Shown here piece by piece: positions 24,401-39,400 of a stretch of 64,000 nt of DNA; within the stretch, counting starts at the first letter, position 1, and every line of letters begins with the position of its first letter. The notes below the pieces were generated by a model that ran no database searches, was not told the origin of the DNA, and saw only the letters and a program-made list of their open reading frames with translations. The DNA is from Carposina sasakii (taxonomy: Eukaryota > Arthropoda > Insecta > Lepidoptera > Carposinidae). Location of the stretch: assembly GCA_014607495.2 (NCBI GenBank), contig CP053166.1:10434455-10498454 (forward strand). The letters run 5' to 3'. Made by a program: the position numbers and the translations under genes.

Positions 24401-27400
24401 GAAATATAATTGTACACTCGTACCTTATCATCTCCTTAACTGAAATGAATAATTTAAAAAGGTTTGAGTATTTCTTTGATGCGACAAATGAATTTAGCTT
24501 GATATTGAACTTTTTTTTATAATAAATGAGATACATGCCTTGAGCCTGCTCTTCTATCTCGTTTGTCATTTTTGAATTTTCGAAAAAGTTGCATGAACTT
24601 TGTATATAGGTAATGTTTTGTAATGTAACGATTAAGTAAATAAATAAAAAAGGTGAACATATGTATGCATTTACTCTAAACACACATATATTTTTGATAA
24701 CATACAGGATGTGTGTAACCAGACAAATACTGAACAAGTACCATTGTTTTGAGTGATACGACAGTGTTGTTACTCGCAGGAAATGCATTTTTAATTTGAT
24801 TATCCGTAAAGTTTGCTTTCCGCGCCAATTATATCGGGTGATCCTATGACTAGTTAAATTGCCTTATTGGGTGATACATTACTGTTTTGGTCACTTGTGA
24901 CTCTTGATTGGGGTTGATTAGAATTTTGAACTTTTTTGGGACCAACTAAAATTTTGTATTAAAGTTATTATTTAAGGCCAACCTAAACGAACTACACAAT
25001 TTTATTCTTGATTTTTTTTTTGAAAGTCGGAATATTTTGGAATATTCCTGCCAAATTTTTCAGTGGTTTTCGCCTCAGAATCATGGTCCGAAGTCGCCAT
25101 ATCGATATTTGCCTGGCTGTCACAAACCCTGTATATAGAACTCCAACATCTGCATGGTCAAATTTTAAAAAACAAGCGCTTCTGAATCGGATGTTTCATG
25201 CCAAATGTTCTCCCTCTTATATGCTAATTTACAATCACAGGCCGCCCTCGACCCTGGGTAAAATGGTTCCGGGACGAGGTAGAAGTAGACACCCCAGCAG
25301 CGCCACTGGCAGGGAATGGCGTGCGCGGAGTGCTGCGAGTGGGACCACTGACTAGAACGGATGTGAGAGCGGCTTTCACCTGCCGCGCGTCCAACCACGC
25401 GCGAGCGCATCCCATTGAAACTACACTTACTTTAGATATGAATTGTGAGTACAAGCTAGGTATACAAGAATGGTCTAGTTCTCTAGGGTGGGCTAAGAAA
25501 ATTCCTTTTACTAGCTAGGTGTGAATGTTTGCAACTAAAATATTAATTTCGATAATATTGGTTCTTTTGAATGACAGGTTGTTTGTAAGGTGTTTTTACA
25601 AAACCACATCTACAGTTAATCGCTGTTTAAAATGATATTTAACAGCAATACATATGAAATATCTGTTAAAATTAGACAATGTTTTTTTTAAATATATATT
25701 TAATTATCATGCTTGGCCCACTACAGATCTGGTTTTCCTAAACCATAATTGCTATATTATTTTATGTAAAGGTTGATTGGGTAAAAAATCCACAAGATAT
25801 ATCAAATAACCTGAAAACTTTTCAGTTACGGAAGCACTTAGAAGAAATATTATACGGTTTATAAATAAATCTTTTTATGGGTTTTCGGATCGAAACAAAA
25901 ACTCCAACTTTTTGACTACCCTATAAAACTCACTTGGGAGCTAAGTAAGATTGGAAAATTAAATAATTTTTATGAGATTCGAAGAAAAAGCTTTGCGCTT
26001 ATGTATATCAAATATATTATAATTATAATATTCTCGTGTCGCGGTGTTTGTTACCAAACTTGTTTCTTATGAAATTGTATGTATATTCGGTAGGTCCGAG
26101 AATATGTCGTAAACTATTTTTATATCCCTTCCATGCAATAAGCGACATACACGCCGCGGGTAACAGCTAGTTTTACTATAAAGTACACTCGATAGATCTC
26201 TTGAAAACCAGCTCAACGAACACAATAGATTATTGTGAAGTTTTTCGTAAGCTAACTAACTTTACTGATTATCATGAACTGTCATATTTAAAATTTTACT
26301 TTGAATTGGAACTTATTATTATATCTCTATTGAGGGATCGCCCGCCACCGGGCCCTATACCCTCCGCTGACCCTATATATATATAGTATAGGGCCCGGTG
26401 GCGGGCGATCCCTCAATAGAGATTTGAACTTCCGAATAGTGACGCCTGATACAATTCAATACTTATTATTATAATCGTAAAGTTGAGTTAATATAGCTTC
26501 GAAAATCCAGCAAAATTGAAATATAATATAATCCTACTAAAGTAATTCATTTGCACGCAAATACTTATTTTACTACCAAAGTAAAATTGCGGTTGAATTG
26601 GTGAATCGCTCATATTGGAATTTAATATTTACGAGAACATTATTGTTTCACAGAAAACTGCTGTGTTTTTTAATACTTTGTTGTTATATTATATTATAAA
26701 ATAATTTAATACTGCTAATGAGATATTTTTAACGAAAAGAAGTAGCTTTCGAAATGATTAAATTTAATGATTGGATCTTTATTCTACTTACATACATACA
26801 TACATATAATCACGCCTTTATCCCTTACGGGGTAGGCAGAGCACTAAGGGCCGAAAGATGATGCCACTTCTGACCAATTTTTAGGGTATAGTTGAGATGT
26901 ACAAGTTCGGTTAGTAGTGACAGGTGGTCAACCCATCGCCTACAAAACACCAAGACCCTCTTGTCCCTCTACTGGCTTGTACAGTATGCCCGGAAAGAGA
27001 AGCAGCTGTAGTATTACACGTTATTTTTTCGCTCCCAGAGCAGCATAGAAGACTTATTCTTTTATTATTCTATTATTATTCTACTTACATCGACACATTG
27101 ATGTATTTTTTGAAGCAATCTAAGGTTTTAAATAGATTTTTTCCACATTTAAAAATAATATGTACCTATTATGGCATAGAAGAGAAATTACTAAAATTGC
27201 GGATTGTATTGTAAGGCCTGCGTTTTAGTGACTGAGCAGGACAGCCTAGATATTGTATGGTGGACTGTCTCGCCAAGATGTCGATTTAGTGGACTGTATA
27301 TTATATTGAATAGGGCGCACTTGATATAATATAAGAAAGTCAAGAAAAACACAATATTAAAACTTCACTTGTATTGTGCACACACTATTAGAAATATAGG

Positions 27401-30400
27401 AAAATACAGAAATTATAGCCTGTGTCGTAATGTGTTCTTATACGAAGCTAAGCTTGGGCATACTAGAAGGCGCAGTCAAAAAAGAACATTAACTTTTTAA
27501 ATGTAATTTTATATGTTGCCTGCAACATAGCTGCGGCCTCTAAGAGACAAATATTAACTTATCTTAGTTAAAATCTATTCTATACTTATTTAATTAAAAT
27601 CTAGTACATGTACATAAAATGGACATGTAAATTAAATATACCTTCTTCAACAATTCATTCTACTAGGAACACAGTTGGTTCAAAAGTTCAAACATTTCGA
27701 TCCAAAGTCCAACTTGGTCCAACCTCTAACAAATTGGCCTGGTAATTACAATATTGGAAGTGGGTCGCACTAATTTATGCCACTAATTCAATCTTAGCAA
27801 TTCAGCTTAAGCCAAGTTGGGCCAGCATTGACAAACATCATCACCGGTTTGCATCTTCGAGGCTTCGTAACTTAATTTAGTGGGGGGAGGTTGATTAGTC
27901 GCATTGTGTTTTGAATACAATTTATTTTATCCAAAACAACCTGTTATCGCAAATGGGTCATGTTCTTTGAATTTTTCGTCATTCATTTAATTGGTTTTTT
28001 TCTAGTTTCTTAGTTTATATATAAATTTAACCCCCACAAGTCAAGTTTTAAGTCTAAACTAACTAATAACTATACTAGAAAAATTACATACTGGCAATGG
28101 CAATTAACACTTCATTACTTATTTACGTCACTCGCACCTAAATATTTTGCTGACACGCTCGTGAGTACTCGTAACTGACCTCGGGCGATGGAGACGAGAT
28201 GGAAAAACATCTGCATGACAATTACAGAAATGGACCAAGGGTCATTGCACGAAGTTCTTTGTGACCCATGCCCGTACGACTTTCATGTCAGTGCACTATG
28301 CGATATTAAATATTAATAATTTTTACAGTTCCTCCCCTCACGGTTCACATCCTGGGCTCCAACCAGCCTCTGTCAGCCAGCAGGAGGTACGACCTGCTGT
28401 GCCAGAGCTCAGGGTCCAGGCCTCCTGCTTCCATCACGTGGTGGAAGAATGGACATAGGATAAATAATGCAAAGGAAACGGTAAGTGTTGTTTTTTTTTA
28501 ATATTTTGTACTAGCGGATCACGATATTTTAAATAAGCACCTATGCGAGAATTTCATTTACTCTCTCTGGATCCCAGAAAAGGTTGGCTGTTGATTTTTT
28601 GAAACTTTTACCTGACTATTTTGTCATAATTTCGCTCATTTAAAATATTAATTGAAACATTTATAATATTTCCTGAATACCTTTAGTTAAGTACTGCTGT
28701 CGAGCGTTCACTGTAAAATATTTTTTTATGGGATTTATAAATTCAGAAAAGTATCGAATTACCGGATAAACAATTTTCGTACATACATCCCTTCTTTTAT
28801 CCTATATAATTTATATATTTTTTGTGTTTATGCAATAAAAAATAAGAATAAAATGTTCTCACTTCGCAAGTTTCCCACTGTTTTCCGTGAACGTGTTATT
28901 AGGCCACCTCTATTTCGCTATTGCTGCACGATTACACTCTTTAAATAACTTCAGAATTACGATCACACCAGGTGGACCGATTATTGGGTTGTTCGTAAAA
29001 GTTCGCTTATTTACGATACTCCTGCCGGTCGTTCGAGAAACTCGTAATACGAAATCGTCATCGTCAGCTTCAAATTTTGTACCAACAGTCTAAATTTCTT
29101 TTTTTTATGTAAAAGTTTCTTATATGTTACACGGCTATGTTCCTAAAATAGGCTAGAAAAGATGAAGTCGAAGATCAGTGAAAAATTGTCAGCATTGCAC
29201 CTGAGAGAACGCCTCCGACTTCCTTAGTTGACACCTACGTCATGTACCTATACAGAAGGAGATGCAGCTGATAGTTTTTAGTGAAACCCAAAATAAATTA
29301 CTTATTTTCTTTTCATAATTTTATCGCAAATGCTAGGAAAAACTGCAATTTATCTTGTTTTTGAAATAAAATAAGAAGCTTTTAGGTTAACACTAGAAGA
29401 CATAATTCAAATACCAACTTCAAGCCAACCCATAATAATATGAGGACATGTACCTAGCCTAGCATGTATACAGGATGTTTGTGACAGCCAGGCAAATATT
29501 AATACCATGACTTCAGACCATGATTCTGAGGTGGAAAACACTGAAAATTTTCGCAGGAAAATTCCAAAATTTTCGACATTTTTTTCATATTTTCAAAAAT
29601 AGTGTAATTTGTTTAATTAGGCCTTAGATAATGACTTGAAAATAAAATTTTAACCAAAGGATTATTTATTCGACTTCGTCCGCGTGGACTGCAGAAAAAC
29701 AAAATGTCGAAATTATCCGGGATAAAAATATTTTCCCGGGATAAAAAGTAGCCTATCTGTTAATCCAGGGTGTCAGCTAACTCCAAACCAAATTTAATTT
29801 TTAGTTTTTACGTGAAAGAGTAACAAACATCCATCCATCCATCCATCTAAACTCACAAACTTTCGCGTTTATAATATTAGTAGGACTAGGCAATTAATGG
29901 AATCGTAAAAGCGACATTGATTTATGTACTTGTTATTTAATTAAAAAAGGAAGTGCTTTTTCGAACTGTATGGTTACTCGTGTGCGAAATTGAAGTCTTT
30001 CCTTCGGGAACTCGAAGTGATTTCAGGAAATGTATAGGTACAATATTATTGAGAGATATCGATGAAATTCTCTTTTTAACGTATAGGTATTTAAATCCCT
30101 TTTGCTACAATAAGTTATACCTACTCGTACTTGTATCTATTATTTTGCAGTTGATTAACAGAGTAATTTCTGCTGATTAATGCATCTTTAACGTGAATGA
30201 TCCTGAACAATATTTTAATGTTTTAACTAAATCAGTATAAAAAAAACTCTTAATATAAGTAACTTAAGTATATCAATAACACTACACTTGAGTACGAGAG
30301 TTATAAATATTTAGTTTTATGTATTTATATCTACAGAAGTAGAGTTTAGAATTTCGTTGACAGATTTAAATATTCACTATGGGTGCGCCCACCACCGGGC

Positions 30401-33400
30401 CCTACACCCTCCACTGACCCTCGGATCTGATAACTCATAACTGCGAAAACAGGCACTTGCACTAACTACAATCGCCACGAGAAACCAGATCCGAGCACCT
30501 AGCATGCAAGACATTGCACTATTCCAAAATCAAAACTAGATAAATAATCTTCATATGTTTCGCCAACAACCGTGGCATCCTCAGGATTATAGAAATTAGT
30601 AAACCACTAATTATTATGAACCTCTAAAACCCAACACATTATTTTTAAATTACATTTAAATATCCCACTCTAGGTGGTCAATTTACTTTATTCACAATAA
30701 TGAATATTTATGAAAGCAAACAGCAAGATGACGAGTAAAGCGTACAAAAATCTGACCTGAGCTCGCACAATAAACTTTCAAAATTAACTGACGCCCGTAA
30801 TCTTTATTGGCATGAGAAACAACATCTCAAAGTCAACTTAAAATAGGGGCACGTAAAAGTAATAAATGTAGATTGAATGGGGCATCCTGTGCTCGGAGCG
30901 CACTCAGATCGCTCGTAAGGGACGCGCCTAAGTTTCTGTGTAGGGCCCCATCTTAAGTGACAGGCGATAGGCGTCAATTCGAAAATTCATGCTAAGTTAC
31001 TCGTTGATAAGGGTTACTGTTATGATACGGGTGGCTTAATGATGTGAATATACAGTAACAGATGGAGGTATGCTAAGCGAAAGGAATACTCGTAGCCCAC
31101 CAATAGTCTCGGAAATTTGGGAATCGAACGTATTATGTTAATCTTCTATACTGCTCTGGGAGTGAAAAAAAAACGTATAATACTACAGCTGCTTCTCTTC
31201 CCGGGCATACTGTACAGGTCAGTAGAGGGACAAGAGGGTCTTGATGTTTTGTAGGCGATGGGCTGACCACCTGTCACTACTGTAAAGATTGCTATATTTT
31301 TGAGGAATGTTCATACAACAAATAAACATTTAATTTTGGTTGTGACTCTTAGATAGATTAGACTCTTGTGTAGGCAACCTAACATATCTGGTGGGCTATC
31401 TTCATAGCATTTAACTTAACATACCTAGCCGTTCATTTATAGTCTACACAATTTACAACGAGCTATAATATTAAATAAATAATATAGACACACTACACAA
31501 CACATTAACCTAGTCCCACAGTAAGATCCCTAAGGTCTTGTGTCGTGGCTACTAAGCAACGGTATATAAATACATAGGTAAGTATAGAAACATCCATGAC
31601 TCGGAAACAAACATTGATATTCATCATATCAATGTTTGTACCTGCCGGCATTCGAACCCAGGACCTATTGCGTCGCAGGGAGGGTCACTACCTACTAGAC
31701 CAGTCGGCCGTCAATATTAATGTCTAAGTATTATTTAAAAAAATTGACAACATTGATACTAAGGAGTAAATAATTGTGGCCTTGAAGCATGCCCATTGCC
31801 CAGCAGTGGAAAATGGCGATTAGAAGAAATTGATTAACCCATAAAGTATCCAATGTTGTCTCAATGTAAATGAAAAACCTTTTAGGTATATTAAGTTTCT
31901 TCAATTAAATGTATACTGGAAAATGGACCGTCATTTTGTAAACAATTAAACATGAAACATTTTAAATAATACCCTAAGCGTTTAATATTGTCCTCACCAT
32001 AATTAACTGAGTAATTATCTATTTCTTCTTGTAAATATTTTACCGATTCTCGTCCCTTAGATACCGAAAAATAAACAGAAGAGGTAAATCAAATAATATG
32101 GAAATTCGTCATTTAAATCTTTTGGAATAGCATGTTAATTGCTAGGCTTCTTATAGACCGCTTCTTATAGGATTTTTTTTTTCTAATTTTACAAATATTT
32201 TAACGCTTGGAGGGCGTTAATGGGAGCAGTGGGGTAAGCACGAACCTTTTTACGCGGCGTAACGCTAGCGACTCGCTAGCAAAATCTATGGGAATTGACA
32301 GTTTGACGCTAGCGTTACGGACTATCGAGAGGTTCGTGCTTACCCCACAGAATAGCCATGTTGTAGGTCTGAACCGCCTCGATCTGATCTGATATGATAT
32401 TAATTTGATCTCATCTTATTATTAAGGTCGTATTAACTGGTCGTGTACGTGGAGTGAATAGGATACACTGTTATTTACATAGAAAACGCTTCAGTGATCT
32501 CACTTACCGCTGCATTACGGCTGCCAAATGACGGCCGCTATCCCTATAATACCCATATCATATATATCCCTAGGTTATGTATCCAGTACAAAGCTTTCCC
32601 TGGTGGCAATATCACATCAAAATACAAAATAATATGCTTTGTTTGCTCCACAACGTGAACGCGTTCGTTTCCCAATCGAAAAGTGTACTGTTTGATCCAC
32701 GTCACGAAAGTTAAATTCTCAAATTTGCACTATCGTACATGCTCGTATTATGATGAGCGAAACACTTAGCGATCGGCTTATAGATTTTGGCTGCGAGTAA
32801 TTGTATGGGTAATTTAATTAAATCCATTGAGCTTACATTCCTGAGAGAAATTAATATTGGGACGGAGTTAATTAAAATCAATTTGTTCGTTCACCTTGTG
32901 AAGGCAATAATGGGGGATTTGATAAGGCAGATAGTTATTGTTACATTAGTTATAAATATAATGTCGAAGGCATATTGTATAATAAGCTATGTTACAAAAC
33001 GGCTAGGCGTTTTGAATAATCCTATAAGGGATCCATTTCTTTAAAGCTTCGAGCACTCCGTATGCGTATGCGTACACGTAAGCGTAGACGTACACGTACC
33101 TCTGAGTTGTAATGTATGGAACTGTATAAGACAAGACACACCGCTTGACGTCTACACTTACGTCTACGCATACGCATCCGGTCTGCCCGTGCCTATACAG
33201 TTCCATACATTACAACTCAGAGGTACGTGTACGTCTACCCTTACGTGTACGCATACGCATACGCATCCGGTGTACTCGAGGCTTATTTTGTACTAGGTAA
33301 AATAGAACGCAGACCGTGTATCGCATACAAAAAAGCGAACGTCCTACATCATAAGCGATGCGCGGACGCAACGCGTAGTCTGTGCTACGAAACGTATCTA

Positions 33401-36400
33401 CTACGAACTACGAATCTACTACAAACCTACTACGTTAGCGTGTATTCTGAATTAACTTTGTCTTGACTTTACTTTTAGTCCTTTCTAATATTATAAAATT
33501 AAATGCCAAAGAAGCTTTCACCACAAAACTTCTGAACCCTGATTACATAAAAGCAATAGCAAAGCCGAAGTCGCGCGATCGCTATAATTGAGAGTGTGTG
33601 TGTGCGCGGGGCGAGGTGCGGGGCGCGGGAGGACACCGAGCGCTTGTTGCGCGCACGCACACACTCGAGATTATCGCGATCGCGCGGCTTCGGCTTTGCT
33701 ATTGCTTTTACGTAATCAGGGGGCCGATTGAAATGAAATTTGGTACACAGGTGGTCTAGAGCCTGACAAATAACATTTGCAACTTTTTATAACGGTAAAA
33801 ATATTTTTTGTACGGGATAATTTCAATATTTTATTTTCAGCCGGAGTAGCGGGCATCCACCAGTATTTTATAATGCTTGCATTTTTAATATATTGCCCTA
33901 ATAAATAATCTAATTGCAACCGCAGTGTTAAACTGTAAATATTAACGACTTTTATCCTAAATTTAGGTCCAAGAAGTTTCTGTCACGATCTCACTCATAA
34001 ACTGTACAGTTTTATGTAACTGGTATTGTTACCACCGGTATTCTGGTAAGACACCGAAATCTCCCAAGTATGTGTCGTATAACATTACATACCCAAGAGT
34101 AACCCGAATATTTGGTTACCTTCGAATCATGATAATAAATTCTTTAAATACTTTACGTATTAATCAAAATTTACGAAGATATTTTAACATTTACGCTGTA
34201 TATATTATTGGCAATATATTTTGATTAGAAGTAAGAGGCAAATGTTATTAAGGAAAAGGAGAGAAAAAGTTCTTACAATTATATTTAGTATGGCGAAAGA
34301 CATTGCATTGCCCATTTGGCGCATTACTGACATATTTCCCACGGTTTCTTCGGTCGAAGGTTAGTTTGGCCACTGTTTCGTCACATGCGAACTGATTTAT
34401 AGACTGACTGGTTAAGTGTGGGTGTACCATACTCGCTCAAACTATTTGAGGTAATCGGATTGAATTGGCTTAAGTCCCCATGTCTCTTAGATTGGGCAGA
34501 GGACTTCTATGGTCCGTCACAGTTAGTTTGCATTTTGACTTTTGATTCGGTCTTCTCGTTTTAAAGGGAAGTTATATATGTACGAGTACATCAAATACAC
34601 ATGGCTGTTCAAAAATGTGGTGGGATCATATAAACTATCATTTTACAATAAAATTTATACATTAATTATTAATAATTTTATAATATATAATATCTTGACT
34701 AAGATAAATTTATAAAAACACTTCTCCATTAATATAATCCGTTAGGATATGGTTGATCGTTTCATCTATAAACACTGTGCTGAGGGATTCAGCTTTGTTT
34801 GCCGAGATTTGGCTAGTGTATAGCTATCGGAATGAAAAATAACCTTGCCAATATGTAATTTAGAAAAGAGATGGTAAAATTCGTCATCCGAGTAATTGAC
34901 CCGGTGGCTCAGTGATGAGAGCGCTGGCACGCGGAATGCAGAGGTCGTGGGTTCGATTCCATGTAATCTGTTAACCTTTGTATACAATATATAAGTTTTA
35001 CTATCTAGGTATACAAGTTTTTATTTTTTTTAGCTAAACAAACACGGTGTTACTACAAAACCATGAGACACGAGAAACATTAAAAATGACATTTGATGTC
35101 AAATTACAACTTAAATAATGTTTAAATTCTTTTGTAACAACACAAACATAATTTGACATAACATTGGCATATATTTCATACATTTTAAATTCAAACGTCG
35201 TCATCTGAAACCGTGTTTAAAGTGTGATAAACTTTAGATGCTTTATTGTAAATACATCGTATATTTCCATCAAGGGTACGCCCATCACCGGCCCTACACC
35301 CTCCGCTGACCCTCGGATCTGCCGACTCATGATCACGAACACAAAACCACTACAGTCGCAACGAGAAGCCAGATCCAATCACCTAGCATGCAAATATACA
35401 AAGCTACTAATCCGAAAATCAATAAATATTGTTAAGCAACATAATAATATATTTCACCAACATCCATGGCATCTTCAGGATTAAAACTAGTTCTAAAAAC
35501 TAAAGCCAATGTATTCTACATTATCAAAAATATTGCTACCCCGTTTGTCGCTTACATTTTGCGGCATAGACAAAAAGAACAGCTTCCACTATAATGTATT
35601 TCTCAATTGACGAAAATGTGTGTTCTACCCTCAAAACAGTCCAGCCAGTTCAAACAGATAAGAAAAGTAATAAACTATTTCCCGAAACGGCTTAAGAAAT
35701 TCGTCCTTTATGGATCACTGTTTTTTTTTCTAAATGTTCGCAATAAATTTTACCGTTTATATCTTGGTAATTCAATTGGTTTTTTATTGGGTGGATTTGG
35801 GTAGGTATATGTGTTACGGGTGATCTTAGATAAAGCCTTACCTACCTAGGCTTACCCAAACTTTTAGCGTTACCCATGACAGTAATGTAGGTGCTAAATT
35901 ACATTTTAGATTATTATGTTTCTCGTGACTATATTATGCCTACATACGAGTATCTATGTGACGACATGGTATCTGCTTTTTTAATTTGTTAAATATTTTA
36001 TTTATAGGTCTTAAATTTTCAATATAATGGTGTCCGAAATAATCCCAGTTCCATCCCTAACTTATCAAAATAATTAAATATATCTCTATTACTGCCACTT
36101 TAGCATGAGTGCATTTAGAGTAAAAACCTACGAAATGTATATTATAATGCATATTAATAAAGAACTTAAAAGACGTATAAAATACAGCGCTCAGTTGTTT
36201 CTTCCTACTAAAAAGTTTTTTTAGACATACGACATTTTAACTCGATCGAAAAATTTAGATCAAAGAATTAGGCGTCGATCGAAAATTAGTGAGGTCAATT
36301 AATTTCATTTTTAATTGTTGCAGCTATCGACGGACGGCAACACTACCACGTCGACAGTATCATTGCAGCTGACCAAAGCGGACGCTGGTGCCAAGCTGTC

Positions 36401-39400
36401 CTGTCGAGCCTCCAACCCACAGATGTCGGAGCAGCCAGTACTTGAAGATGATTGGGTACTGGATATACAGTGTAAGTTATATCATAGTATATATGCTTTG
36501 TCCTCAAGGTGATGTATCCAGAACTGCAGGAAAGGCATTTTTACAAGCTTTTATTTAACTTGCAATGTATGTTTGTTCGGGTGAAATCTTACAACTCAAT
36601 TTTAAGGCACTTGCCCTCAACCGATTGGGCTGAAATTTTTAATTTTATTATCCGAAATGTTCGCGGGCGATCTTATGAAGTGCTAAATAGCTTTACTCGT
36701 ATGAGTTATTGTGTGATACATTGCTGTTTTTGGATCATTTGTCTCTCCTTTAGTTATCGTTTTAAATCTTTACTGTAAGGCATTATTGAAGGTCTAATAA
36801 AACGAACACACTGGTCTTGAAGAAATAAAATAAAAATAGGAAATTTTCAGAATTAATCATTTAGCTGTGAAAACTTTTAGAGCGCAAAACGCTCCAATAT
36901 TCACATCAATATTTGCCTGGATGACACACTCTGTATGTTTACATTACAATAGGTTTACATTTTATCACAGATGTTCCCGAAACGGTCGTACGACTCGGCA
37001 CCAACCTCGATAGGACCAACATTAAGGAGGGCTCTGATGTGTACTTCGATTGCATAATCAAGGCACACCCCTACGTTTACAAAGTCGAATGGAGGCATAA
37101 TGTGAGTAAACTGCTTTGTTTAAATGTTCTCATGACGATCGAACAGGGTTTGACAAGGCTTATATTCTTGGGGTTTGATTTTTACGTCCCTTGATGTACA
37201 TAGTCGATAAAAAATTTATATTGAATTTTGATATTTTCAATTTTTCCGATGGTCAAATAGACTGTCTTTCTCTAAAACTGGATCAAGATAGGGACAGCAT
37301 AAACTTTATCCTTCAGATAGGATGGATGTATGACCATAAAAAAAACAAGAGTTTAAAAGCAAAATGGCAAAATGGCAAACACCTTATTCCAACAGAACAC
37401 AACACAACTTAAACCAACAATTAATTCAAAGTTTAGCGTTTACGTTAAACGTCACGCGTAACTTCCAACAGGAATCCTAAAACTACTACTCTTGATCCAG
37501 GGTAAGACCCTCCTCCACAACGTGGGTCAAGGCGTCATCATCAGCAACCAATCCCTAGTCCTGCAGGGCGTAGGGCGGCGCACGGCGGGGAACTACACCT
37601 GTGTGGGCTTCAATGCTGAAGGCGATGGGGAGAGCAAGCCCTTTACCCTGGATGTTCTTTGTAAGTCCACGTATTTATATTTTTACCCTTAATGTAACCT
37701 TTAGTCGAGGTCCCGGTAAGACTATTTGGTTTATGCGACAAAAATAGCGGGTAGTCACTTTTGTAATGTACTAAATTAATTATGTATTAATCTTATGCGT
37801 TTGTAGGTATGTGTAATTTTCTAATAAAAAAAAACAATAATTTAGTTTCAAGGATCAAGTTGTAATAGTTTATTGATATAAGGCTAAAATAATTGTATCG
37901 TGATAATGTTGAAATGATCAATTAATTTACCATCATGGGCAGTAAAATTTTGATAATGACAATTGATTTATTTTATTCAATAAAATATAGCTAGAGGATT
38001 TTTAAAAAATCCACTATCTTCTATCAAGTAAAAAAATAATAATTTGCAAGAAACCGCAATTTATCTGCGCTCCTAACATTTTTTGTAGCTATTATGACAG
38101 CTACGGTAAAAATAGTTCTTGTCTCCGGGAGCAGTCTAGAGGGAATAACAAACTCAGTGGAAGTTCTTTTACAAAGTCGTAAATATTATATAATTTTTTT
38201 TCAAATAATTCACATTTTTACCAACGTAATATCGCTGCATTCATTCAAATTTTTTTTTTCAAAATGAGTGAGACGACGGAATTATTTAACATTTTTGTGT
38301 AAGTTAGGTTCCCTTAATTACCGCACTCAGTGATCTTTAATGGTTACTTCAGCCTCACAATAGAAAAAAAACCTTTAAAAATTACTCATTAGTCTCTGTG
38401 TAATATAGTAAAATAGCTATTAACCGCGATTTCGTCCACATGAACTACAGATTATCGCTTTGTCCTTCTCCTTATGAAACTATGTTATGTAAAAATATTG
38501 ATTAAGAAAGTAAAGCGTGAAGAGGTAACAAAATAAACAAAGAATTAAACAACCAATTATTTGTGTCGCAATTATAATATTAGTTACTAGCGGCCACCCA
38601 CGGCTTCGCCCGCGTGAGAGTAGATTACTCCTGTACGAAGACAGGGCGGGTCCCTAGTTATACATTATAAACTTTCCTCGTGAATCACTCTGTCTATTAA
38701 AAAAAACCGCATCAAAATCCTTTCCCTAGTTTGAAAGATCTAAGCATACATAGGGACGGACAAACAGCGGCAAGCGACTTTGTTTTATAATATGCAGTGA
38801 TGATGATGTAGGTACATATTAACTAACATGTTTAAGGTAATTAGTTAAATACTCATTACGAGATATTTAATGAACCTGAGTATGTCTATATACTATTAAG
38901 TATTCAAGTATAACATAACATCCATCCTCAGACGCCCCAACCTGCCGCAGTTCTCAACAGAGAGTACATGGCGTGGCCAAGCAGGAGCGAGCCCACATCA
39001 CGTGTCATGTGGACGCTAATCCTCCAGAAGTTACGGTAATTCACTCATTATGTTTTGGTACTATAATATTTATTAAAACTTAAAGGGTTATTTAATACTT
39101 AATAGTTATTACTAATATTAAATAGTTAGTTAACTCATTTGCTTAAAGAAAAAATCTAAGTAAGTAATTAAAATTTCGACCCAGTGTCACTCTCACGACT
39201 AAGATGAATCTAAATTGTCAAGCTCAAATACACGACTCTAGAGCGTTCTAAAGAAATATATATACATACTAACTTACTTACATACATAACAACACTCAAA
39301 AAAAATAACCCTCCTTTTGGCGCAGTCTGGTAAAAATATGAAGTAAATCAAATAGGATTTTTTTAACGTAAGTCATAGTAAGTCCTTTGCATTTCCCATG

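Larger units (their letters stand above)
23808..25240 (+). other. intron 3 (1433 bp)
   Basis: GT..AG intron holding a family I fragment and one complete family D TIR element. The 220-codon reverse-strand frame at 24126-24788 crosses both and is not a gene. Confidence 0.85.
25445..28328 (+). other. intron 4 (2884 bp)
   Basis: GT..AG intron holding a perfect 38-bp fold-back with a family J head and a nearly full family I copy. The remainder is AT-rich without recognised features. Confidence 0.85.
28481..36323 (+). other. intron 5 (7843 bp), the largest intron
   Basis: GT..AG intron that splits the Ig3 coding sequence. It holds copies of families H, D, K, J, I, G, F and M, a small perfect-TIR element at 32230-32347 and a palindromic element nested in a Helitron-like copy at 33537-33723. 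No exon was recognised inside. Confidence 0.85.

Noticed and set aside
24126..24788. Longest open frame in the window (220 codons, reverse strand)
   Set aside because: It spans a family I repeat fragment and the end of a family D element, is dominated by Ile/Phe/Tyr/Lys from AT-rich DNA, and shows no domain.
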